Shown here in pieces: positions 8,113 through 14,362 of a stretch of 14,672 nt of DNA. The notes beneath the pieces are model-generated. The model had not been told where the DNA came from. It saw only the letters and a program-made list of their open reading frames with translations, and searched no databases. The DNA is from Desulfurococcales archaeon (lineage in GTDB: Archaea; Thermoproteota; Thermoprotei_A; Sulfolobales; Ignisphaeraceae), in assembly GCA_027037025.1 (NCBI GenBank), contig JALWBS010000015.1, forward strand, positions 1 through 14,672. The letters are read 5' to 3'. The position numbers and the translations under genes were made by a program. Each line of letters starts with the position of its first letter. The first letter of the stretch is position 1.

Positions 8113-8140
8113 CTCCCCCAGCACCATAGCTGTGAGGGAT

Positions 8141-8218
<78 letters not shown>

Positions 8219-8240
8219 CACAACCTCTGGTGAATAAACA

Positions 8241-8969
8241 ATGTTGTTGGAGGTGATCGATAAAGAGAAGGAGACTTCGTTCGTCATCGAGGTGCGCGAT
8301 GAGTACGTAGAAGCCGTGTCTCGAGTCGTGCCATTCAAGTCGACGGCGAAGACGTGGAAAGAGGAAGTGTACTTCGAGACGCCCATAGCTTCGCTTGCAG
8401 GCACCGAGGTACGTAGGGTTGAAAGAGGTAGGGTCTACTTCTGGCCTCCCGGTAGAGCTATGTGTATGTTCTACGGTTTGAGCCAGATATACACACCTGG
8501 AATCGAGATAGGAACCCTCGTGGATCCTCCAAATAGACTCGTAAACGTTAGCGATGGGGACGAAGTTGAGGTCGTTGAACACCGCATCTCGAAGGAGTTG
8601 AGTGATATCGCGGATCGCTTATCAGGAGAAGGGTTCCGTGTTGCGACACCTCTCGATCAAGGTGTTAGGGTTGTGACCGCGTTGAAGGTCATAAGCGGTG
8701 ACGAGATTAGGTTAACCATATTCGTCGAGGACTACGGTGTGCACGTTGAGAGCGAAGCGTTGGCGAAGTATAGCTCGAACCTATCCGACTTAATTCACCT
8801 AAATAAGTTGAAGAGAGTCGTAGAATCTCTCACAGACATGGCTAGACTCGATGTATCCGAAGAAGAGTACGTAGTTGTGACGGCGTGTGGTGACAGGAAG
8901 GAGGTTGCTGAGCTAGTCAACGAGGTAGCTAGGGCAACGTGGTTAGTAAAAAGAAGCTTGTTTTACTAA
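8241..8969 (+). CDS. Cyclophilin-like (COG2164-type) protein with unknown C-terminal domain
   Basis: A 242-residue protein of unknown function. Residues about 1-114 resemble the small cyclophilin-like beta-barrel family (PF04126/COG2164), marked by WKEEVYFETP (39-48), YFWPPGRAMCMFYG (66-79) and VSDGDEVEVVE (103-113). The same marks occur in the gene at 13849-14241. Residues about 115-242 form a second mixed alpha/beta region that I do not recognise and that has no counterpart in the shorter paralogue. No signal peptide or membrane segment is seen. ATG 8241 follows GGTGA (8229-8233) with a 7-base spacer. The gene begins 22 bp after the tRNA and probably shares its transcript. Its stop overlaps the stop of the convergent iolG gene by 4 bp. 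Despite the fold, prolyl isomerase activity should not be assumed. Confidence 0.8.
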   Translation: MLLEVIDKEKETSFVIEVRDEYVEAVSRVVPFKSTAKTWKEEVYFETPIASLAGTEVRRVERGRVYFWPPGRAMCMFYGLSQIYTPGIEIGTLVDPPNRLVNVSDGDEVEVVEHRISKELSDIADRLSGEGFRVATPLDQGVRVVTALKVISGDEIRLTIFVEDYGVHVESEALAKYSSNLSDLIHLNKLKRVVESLTDMARLDVSEEEYVVVTACGDRKEVAELVNEVARATWLVKRSLFY

Positions 8970-9973
8970 CTCAACTCGATGGGTTTTCCACTTCGAAAAC
9001 TCTTCCAGCACGCTTCGGCGATCTCCACCGCCTTCACCCCATCATTAACTGTGATGCCCGGTTCTCTATCCTTTACTATACTATCTACGAAATCTCTTAA
9101 CTCGTTGATGTATGCTTCGTAGAACCGCTTTTCGAACCACGGAATCCCTTCAAATGTGATGCCCTTTTCTGTGCCCACTGCCGATAGGTTATCCACTGGG
9201 TTACCGATGAACACCGTTCCATGCTCGCAGTACACTTCGGTTCTAAGATCGTATCCGAACGCATTCCTCCTAGCGCCGTGTATAAAGCCCTGAGCCCCAT
9301 TTTCGAAGCGTAGAAGTATTGATACTACGTCTAGATCACCTCTAGCCTTTATTTCTTCAGAGATGTAGTTGCCTCCAACCACGTACACTTTCCTCACCTC
9401 GCCGACGATCCACCTAGCGATATCGAAGTCGTGGGATAGCTGATCGAGGAATATCCCTCCGCTTAGCTTAGGATCGGAAGCCCATCCTGGCGGGGGTTGG
9501 GGATCGCGTGCTATGCTTAGAAACGCTATGACTTTGCCTAGCTCTCCGCTCCTAACTATCTGCTGAGCCCTTGCGTAGTACCTATCGAATCTACGCATGT
9601 ACCCAACCATGAACTTAAGCTTCGTCTTCTCTACGTACCTAGCTATCTCCTTAGCATCTCGGAGGTTAGGGGCCAGAGGTTTCTCTACGAACACATGCTT
9701 TCCAGCTTCTAGCGCTTTGATACACATGTCTTTATGTAGATGCGTTGGGGTTGCTATGACAACGGCATCGACATCCTTATCCCTTAGCGCATCGTCTAGG
9801 TTCGTGTAGTACTTCACACCGAGCTTGGTAGCTACGTCTCTAGCTAACGACTCTATAACGTCGCAGACAGCTACAAGCTTAGCGTTCTCCACTCTGTAAC
9901 GCAGTAATTCGGCGTGGAGCCTACCAATCCTTCCAAGCCCAACTACCAAGAATCCAACGGGTTTCAAGGTCAT
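8966..9973 (-). CDS. iolG: Gfo/Idh/MocA oxidoreductase, probable inositol 2-dehydrogenase (IolG)
   Basis: A 335-residue NAD(P)-dependent dehydrogenase. The N-terminal Rossmann domain has GLGRIGRLH (12-20) and Asp38 at the end of strand 2, which favours NAD. The family motif Glu97-Lys98-Pro99 supplies the catalytic Lys. The C-terminal alpha/beta domain has Asp177 and His181 in SGGIFLDQLSHDFDIARW; the Lys/Asp/His set and the D-x3-H spacing match inositol dehydrogenase (K97, D172, H176 in B. subtilis IolG). RDPQPPP (156-162) and GYMRRFDR also recall Thermotoga IolG as I remember it. The predicted reaction is myo-inositol to scyllo-inosose (2-keto-myo-inositol). The substrate is inferred from these motifs and from the linked iolM, since the superfamily is broad. 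ATG 9973 overlaps the stop of the upstream TIM-barrel gene (ATGA), so the two are translationally coupled. The 3' end meets a convergent gene. Confidence 0.82.
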   Translation of the reverse strand: MTLKPVGFLVVGLGRIGRLHAELLRYRVENAKLVAVCDVIESLARDVATKLGVKYYTNLDDALRDKDVDAVVIATPTHLHKDMCIKALEAGKHVFVEKPLAPNLRDAKEIARYVEKTKLKFMVGYMRRFDRYYARAQQIVRSGELGKVIAFLSIARDPQPPPGWASDPKLSGGIFLDQLSHDFDIARWIVGEVRKVYVVGGNYISEEIKARGDLDVVSILLRFENGAQGFIHGARRNAFGYDLRTEVYCEHGTVFIGNPVDNLSAVGTEKGITFEGIPWFEKRFYEAYINELRDFVDSIVKDREPGITVNDGVKAVEIAEACWKSFRSGKPIELS

Positions 9974-10890
9974 ACAGCCCCGCTTAGGAATAGCTGGAAT
10001 GCGCGTAGCAACACCGTCTCGGCAGTAGCCAGCACTTCCTGAGGTGTTTGATCGGCTTCAGGCTTCACTTCGAAGCTTATGGCTCCTCGATAACCGATGT
10101 CGTTAAGGACTGCAAGTAGCTTAGCAACCTCTTTCTCCGTATTGAGAGCTCCCTTCCTATAGAAGCCGGGGTGCCAATCTAGGAGCTTATCATCGACTTT
10201 CTTAGCGCAGCCTATGTGTATATGACCCAGCAGATCTGGGTAGCTCCGCAAAATCTCCGGATCTTCATCTAGTAGTGGTGAGTGGCTGAGATCCCACATT
10301 ATGTATACGTTCGTGTAGTTCTGCCTAACCCTCTCGACTACCTTCGCTGCGAGCGATAGCGGGCCTATAAGTCTCCTCTTATCCTTGTCGTAGTCGAAGG
10401 TTTCTAAGTATACGTTCATCCTATACTGAGCAGCGACCTCAGCGAGCTCTGAGAGCGTCTTCTCGAGGGATCCCAAAGCTCTATCCCTATCGTTTTCAGG
10501 AACCGTGGGGCCCGAGCACAGAGCTACTGCAACCATCCCTCGTTCTCCGGCACGTCGAGTCTCCTCGATGAGTCTCTCCGAAGCTTTCCTACGCTCCTCC
10601 TCGTTGAGGGCATTCGGATTAATGCCTCGGACCAGAACTTCCGGTTGTAGCGCAAGTGCGAAGCTTTTGTATCCTACGTACTGAGCAATTTTCTTCCACT
10701 CCTCGTCTCTCATCGGAGCCACTTCGTACAGGTCGAGGATCGGGTCATGAACGATTTCCAGCACCTTATCCCCTGCACCCTCATCACTCTTAAGGAGCTC
10801 GGGATAGAGCATGAATACTACTACACCGATTTTCCACGGAAACCTGGCTACCACTTCAACACCCTTCTTTAAGATCCCAGCGTAGAGCAA
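9970..10890 (-). CDS. AP-endonuclease-2-type TIM-barrel sugar isomerase/epimerase (IolO candidate)
   Basis: A 306-residue protein of the xylose-isomerase-like TIM-barrel family (PF01261). The usual divalent-metal ligands are visible: Glu163 (YLETFDYD), Asp200 with His203 (WDLSH), His225 (GHIHIG) and Glu274 (SFEVKPE). Members isomerise or epimerise keto-sugars and keto-acids. In Thermotoga inositol breakdown a member of this fold, IolO (TM0416, about 270 residues), turns 5-keto-L-gluconate into D-tagaturonate. Coupling to iolG by an ATGA overlap, and the divergent iolM and uxaE genes, make that role attractive here. However, sequence similarity to IolO beyond the metal site is not obvious to me and this protein is longer, so IolO is a candidate only; another inosose or uronate isomerase is possible. 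The start is TTG 10890, preceded by GGGGCTG; GTG codons a few residues later are alternatives. Confidence 0.78.
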   Translation of the reverse strand: MLYAGILKKGVEVVARFPWKIGVVVFMLYPELLKSDEGAGDKVLEIVHDPILDLYEVAPMRDEEWKKIAQYVGYKSFALALQPEVLVRGINPNALNEEERRKASERLIEETRRAGERGMVAVALCSGPTVPENDRDRALGSLEKTLSELAEVAAQYRMNVYLETFDYDKDKRRLIGPLSLAAKVVERVRQNYTNVYIMWDLSHSPLLDEDPEILRSYPDLLGHIHIGCAKKVDDKLLDWHPGFYRKGALNTEKEVAKLLAVLNDIGYRGAISFEVKPEADQTPQEVLATAETVLLRAFQLFLSGAV

Positions 10891-11160
10891 GGCACAGCCC
10901 CAGCTCTGTAGCTATGCCAAGGTTAAGTGCTTGGAGGCTCTTTAGTAAACGTAGAAATTATGCGGATCAACTATGTGAATAACAACATATTCTAGCAAAT
11001 GTACCTCGAGTGTTATCGCTACCACTCAGCGTGGATGAGCGAGTTGCAAGGCTCTTCCAATGCTGATTCGGATGACGTTGTCTAAGATTTCGTTTTTGCG
11101 ATATCACTCGGAGAGAATAATTCTTCGCTATCTCGTCTCTAACCCCGAGGTGCTGAGTCC
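10891..11160 (+). other. Divergent intergenic region between the TIM-barrel gene and iolM
   Basis: At 270 bp this is the longest gene-free stretch. It is more AT-rich than its surroundings and must hold promoters for both directions. Toward iolM, AATAATT at 11116-11122 is a TATA candidate, with GAGGTG (11147-11152) as ribosome binding site. Toward the TIM-barrel gene, CATAATTT and GTTTACTAAAG on the minus strand (about 10961-10931) are candidates. A GAGTG/CACTC inverted pair (11008-11012 and 11023-11027) and a TGATTCG at 11064-11070, matching one half of the palindrome before the creatininase-type gene, are possible regulator sites. I see no convincing gene in it. Confidence 0.5.
11116..11122 (+). 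promoter_or_regulatory. Putative TATA box for iolM-uxaE
   Basis: AATAATT lies 45 bases before GTG 11161. Transcription beginning about 26 bases after its centre (near 11145) would leave only a very short leader beginning at the GAGGTG ribosome binding site. Visual call. Confidence 0.3.
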
Positions 11161-12369
11161 GTGCCCAAGGATAAGATGCTGGCGCTTCTTCTCGATGCAG
11201 ACTTCGCGCCTCGAAGCGGCTATAAGATATCTGAGGCGGAGCTCAAAACGCGCAAGGTTAAGGATGGCAACAAGGTTTGGAGGAACCCTCGCATCAAGCT
11301 GGTTGAGAAGAGCGTTCCTAAGCCTCGGGAAGGAGAGGTTTTGATAAGGGTTAAGGCGTGTGGTATTTGCGGAAGCGATGTGCATATGGTGGAGACGGAT
11401 AGCGAAGGCTACATGATATACCCCGGGCTTACGCGATTACCCGTCGTAATAGGTCACGAGTTCGCGGGAATCGTTGAGGAGGTTGGCCCCGGGGTCAAGA
11501 ACGTTAGACCCGGGGACCTAGTGACATCGGAGGAAATGCTGTGGTGTGGGATATGCGATGTCTGTCGCATGGGCTTCGTGAACCACTGCATTAGGCTCAA
11601 CGATCCATCAGATCTCGAATTCGGAGAACTGGGCTTCACACACGACGGCGCTATGGCGGAGTACGTCGTGGTTCACGAAAGGTACGTGTGGAAGATCAAC
11701 AGCCTTGTTGAGAGGTATGGAAGCGATGAGAAGGCGCTGGAGGCGGGGAGCCTCGTAGAACCAACCTCTGTGGCTTACCACGCGATGTTTAACAGGGCTG
11801 GAGGCTTCAAACCAGGTGCGTACGTTGTCGTGTGGGGAGCTGGACCCATAGGCTTAGCCGCCATACAGCTGGCTAAGGCAGCTGGCGCGGGCAAGGTCAT
11901 AGCTTTCGAGATAAGCCCTGTAAGAAAGGATCTGGCTAAAAGCGTTGGGGCGGACTACGTGTTCGATCCTCTAGAGCTTAAGAAACGAGGTGTTGAACCG
12001 TGGGAGAAGATACTCGAGGTCACTGAGGGATACGGAGCGGATATGCACGTTGAAGCTGCGGGGGCTCCTACCGAGACCTTCCCACAGATGCAGAAAAGCT
12101 TGGCTATAGGGGGCAAGGTGGTGTGGATAGGTAGAGCTCCTCAAGAGGTTCCGATATACTTCGAGATCTTCCAGGTGCGTAGAGCCCAAGTATTTGGGAG
12201 CCAAGGTCATTCTGGTTGGGGAACGTTTAGAAACGTGATAAGGTTGATGGCTGCCGGAAAGATAGATATGACCAAGATAATCACTAGCCGGTTCAAGCTC
12301 AGCGAAGCTCTGCAAGCTTTTGAGAGGGCTAAGAAGAGGATAGATGGTAAGATAACGATCAAGCCCTAA
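11161..12369 (+). CDS. iolM: Scyllo-inosose 3-dehydrogenase-like zinc MDR dehydrogenase (IolM)
   Basis: A 402-residue medium-chain zinc dehydrogenase. It matches, over its whole length as I recall that protein, T. maritima TM0412 (IolM), which oxidises scyllo-inosose (2-keto-myo-inositol) with NAD to a diketo-inositol. Shared stretches include VKACGICGSDVHM, EGYMIYPGLT, EEMLWCG, GSLVEPTSVAY and the C-terminal FQVRRAQVFGSQGHSG. Catalytic zinc ligands are Cys70, His99-Glu100 and Glu200. The structural zinc site is complete at Cys129, Cys132, Cys135 and Cys143. GAGPIG (226-231) binds the dinucleotide, and Glu250 at the end of the next strand favours NAD over NADP. GTG 11161 has GAGGTG 8 bases upstream; ATG 11176 would align with the TM0412 start. 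It opens the plus-strand arm of the inositol cluster and is followed by uxaE. Confidence 0.9.
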   Translation: MPKDKMLALLLDADFAPRSGYKISEAELKTRKVKDGNKVWRNPRIKLVEKSVPKPREGEVLIRVKACGICGSDVHMVETDSEGYMIYPGLTRLPVVIGHEFAGIVEEVGPGVKNVRPGDLVTSEEMLWCGICDVCRMGFVNHCIRLNDPSDLEFGELGFTHDGAMAEYVVVHERYVWKINSLVERYGSDEKALEAGSLVEPTSVAYHAMFNRAGGFKPGAYVVVWGAGPIGLAAIQLAKAAGAGKVIAFEISPVRKDLAKSVGADYVFDPLELKKRGVEPWEKILEVTEGYGADMHVEAAGAPTETFPQMQKSLAIGGKVVWIGRAPQEVPIYFEIFQVRRAQVFGSQGHSGWGTFRNVIRLMAAGKIDMTKIITSRFKLSEALQAFERAKKRIDGKITIKP

Positions 12370-12409
12370 TCGTCTACTCTTTTCTCCACGCTTTTCAACG
12401 GTGAAAACA

Positions 12410-13846
12410 TTGTATCTGGGACGCGTACCGCATCCAGCCTTCGGCATCAGGATCCCGGAAATCGTTGTTGATCCAATACTGCAAGCTGCTAAAGACGTTG
12501 GTACCTACGTCACCCTCATGCTTTCATACAATAGAGAGACCGCTCCAAAGAGGGTGATCGAGTCCGGTGAACCTAAGTACATGTACATGGGCCACAGCGG
12601 TACGTCCATAGCTGACTACATCTCGTACGCTAAGAGTGGTGCACGTAAATACGCGGTTGTAGTCGAGATCGAGGCGGATCACGTATCGATTATGAGGAGC
12701 GTTGAGAGAGCTATTAAAAGGATAACGGGAGGGGGTTTCGAAGAGGGGTTGAGCGAGAAAGATATAGAGTTCTCCCTCAAATACATCAGGGAGGAACTCG
12801 AGGAAGCGCGCGATGCGGGTGGCGTGGATTTCATCACCATAGATACGTGCGAGCTCGTGGATCTGACAATTGATAGGCTTAGAGATGACGAGGTTCTGAG
12901 TAGGTACGAAGAGCTCGATGATGGTGTGAGAAGGGAGCTCGAAAGAGTTTACTTAGACAGAAAGTTTGTGCTGGCATCTCGGAACATTGTTCTCGAGCTA
13001 AAATTCGATCGCGTGAAGTTGGCTAGGTGTGCGTTAAAACTGTTGAGAAGCGTTGAGTACAGTCTCCGGATTAGAGAGATCGCTGAAGAGATTCTGGGTC
13101 GACGCATCGGAACGGAGATAGCGTTCGATGAACTTCCAGGTGAGACGGATGAGCATGAACTGTTCTTTTACCTTAACGAGCTCCGAAGAAGAGGCGTCAT
13201 GCCGGACTTCGTGGCTCCCAACATAGGGTTTAGGAAGAGGGAGGACTACGATAAGCCCCTTACGAAGCTGTACAGAAAGCTGAGGGCTTTACATACCGTA
13301 GCTTCGTCGATGGGCTGCTACATCTCCATACATTCTGGAAGCGGTGCTCATCCATACAGCGATAAGGGTTTCGGCGTTTGGCATGTTGTTAGAGAAGCAA
13401 CGGATTCCATGGTTAAGTACAAGATGTCGGGAGTATTCATACAGCTAGCCCTGGAGGTAATGTCCAGGTTTCCTCGCTCATCCAAGCCTAGGAGGGTTTA
13501 CGAGGAGATATACGATGCTGTGATAGACCATCTTAGGAAAGTCGTTGAGGAGCGTGGACCTCTCTATTCGAAAGCGTTGGAGGATATGCTGGCTAGATAC
13601 CGCGGGTCTAGAGATCCTAGAGAGGATGTGTTCAGGCACTACTTCTTCGTATTTCAGTGCCTTAGAGATAGTAGGGGCGTGAGGTGGTTGCGGAATGCCG
13701 TCGTTGAGGTGTTCAACGAATCGGAGGATCTTAGGCGCGCTTACTCGAAGGAGGTCAAAGCACTAATTTACAGGCTCTGCAGAGCCCTGGGGTACGAGGG
13801 AACTGTGTACAGATACCCCCTAGGTACAGAAGGCGTGGGTGGTTGA
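12410..13846 (+). CDS. uxaE: Tagaturonate epimerase family protein (UxaE-like)
   Basis: A protein of about 478 residues related to UxaE (T. maritima TM0440), which interconverts D-tagaturonate and D-fructuronate. Recognisable shared blocks, numbered from GTG 12401, are EADHV (91-95), FITID (144-148), AFDELPGETDEH (241-252) with a following LRRRGV (261-266), ISIHSGS (308-314), WHVVREATDSMVK near 327-339, and a C-terminal segment like the TM0440 tail. It is divergent: the HSGS loop continues GAHPYSDKG instead of DKFSVYP, so substrate use could differ. In context it would take over the D-tagaturonate made by the IolO step. I place the start at TTG 12410 because GGTGA (12400-12404) lies 5 bases before it; GTG 12401 overlaps that element. 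The gene follows iolM by about 40 bp, and its stop overlaps or abuts the next gene. Confidence 0.8.
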   Translation: MYLGRVPHPAFGIRIPEIVVDPILQAAKDVGTYVTLMLSYNRETAPKRVIESGEPKYMYMGHSGTSIADYISYAKSGARKYAVVVEIEADHVSIMRSVERAIKRITGGGFEEGLSEKDIEFSLKYIREELEEARDAGGVDFITIDTCELVDLTIDRLRDDEVLSRYEELDDGVRRELERVYLDRKFVLASRNIVLELKFDRVKLARCALKLLRSVEYSLRIREIAEEILGRRIGTEIAFDELPGETDEHELFFYLNELRRRGVMPDFVAPNIGFRKREDYDKPLTKLYRKLRALHTVASSMGCYISIHSGSGAHPYSDKGFGVWHVVREATDSMVKYKMSGVFIQLALEVMSRFPRSSKPRRVYEEIYDAVIDHLRKVVEERGPLYSKALEDMLARYRGSRDPREDVFRHYFFVFQCLRDSRGVRWLRNAVVEVFNESEDLRRAYSKEVKALIYRLCRALGYEGTVYRYPLGTEGVGG

Positions 13847-13848
13847 TC

Positions 13849-14241
13849 GTGGCATCTACTAGGGTAAGGATATGTACTCGTAGCATAGGCTGTGTCGAAG
13901 CGGAGCTATTCGATAGGTACAGCCCTAGAACGTACGAGGCGATTGTTGGATCGCTACCGATAGAATCCATAGCGTATAGGTGGGGTTGCGAGATATACTT
14001 CACGACACCTGTTAAAATGGGGGAAGAGAACCCGTTCGAGATCGTGGAGCCGGGAACGATAGCTTACTGGCCTCCAGGTAGAGCGTTGTGCATATTCTGG
14101 GGGCCTACCCCGGCGAGCAGGAGCCCGAATGAGATAAGACCAGCGAGCCCTGTTAACGTTGTTGGTAGGGTTCTCGTTAATCCGCAGATCTTCGATAAGG
14201 TTCCGGATGGCGATAGGATTAGAGTTGAGAGAGTTGGGTAG
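13849..14241 (+). CDS. Small cyclophilin-like (COG2164-type) protein
   Basis: A single-domain protein of about 130 residues with the cyclophilin-like beta-barrel signature of PF04126/COG2164. The blocks WGCEIYFTTP, IAYWPPGRALCIFWG (WPPGRALC at 74-81) and a C-terminal VPDGDRIRVE correspond one by one to blocks in the N-terminal half of the gene at 8241-8969, so the two are paralogues. The biochemical function of this family is not known to me. GTG 13849 follows GGTGGT (13838-13843) with a 5-base spacer and lies 2 bases after the uxaE stop; TTG 13843, overlapping that stop, is the alternative. Tight packing behind uxaE suggests translational coupling and a role linked to the inositol/uronate enzymes, for instance a metabolite-binding or accessory protein, which is inference only. 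Confidence 0.8.
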   Translation: MASTRVRICTRSIGCVEAELFDRYSPRTYEAIVGSLPIESIAYRWGCEIYFTTPVKMGEENPFEIVEPGTIAYWPPGRALCIFWGPTPASRSPNEIRPASPVNVVGRVLVNPQIFDKVPDGDRIRVERVG

Positions 14242-14296
14242 ATCCCGAGTCTAACTAGGTTTAACGAAGCTTTATCCAGCGCCTCTACCGGAACAC

Positions 14297-14304
14297 AATT
14301 TTTG
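14297..14304 (+). promoter_or_regulatory. Putative TATA box of the creatininase-type gene
   Basis: AATTTTTG stands out in the 120-bp gap after the cyclophilin-like gene. A start near 14326 would give a leader of about 37 bases ending in GGTGA (14353-14357). A later TATA-like ACTATAGG (14330-14337) is too close to that element to serve well. Confidence 0.4.
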
Positions 14305-14318
14305 ATTCGTTGGAATCA
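14303..14318. promoter_or_regulatory. Perfect inverted repeat, operator-like
   Basis: TGATTC-GTTG-GAATCA: two perfect 6-base arms around a 4-base spacer. The repeat lies directly after the putative TATA box and before the expected transcription start, where a bound repressor would block RNA polymerase. One half with its neighbour (TGATTCG) recurs at 11064-11070 before iolM. A small RNA hairpin is a less likely reading, since the site seems to be upstream of the transcript. Confidence 0.4.
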
Positions 14319-14362
14319 CAAAGGTTTTGACTATAGGAGATCGCCGTCTAGTGGTGAACTGC

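Noticed and set aside
8241..8582. Calling the cyclophilin-like genes peptidyl-prolyl isomerases.
   Set aside because: The resemblance is to the small COG2164-type barrel family; the catalytic Arg/Phe/His pattern of true cyclophilins is not evident.
11060..11344. A 94-codon plus-strand frame reaching from the intergenic region into iolM.
   Set aside because: It overlaps the conserved N-terminus of iolM in another frame and has no family features; the iolM frame is clearly the real one.
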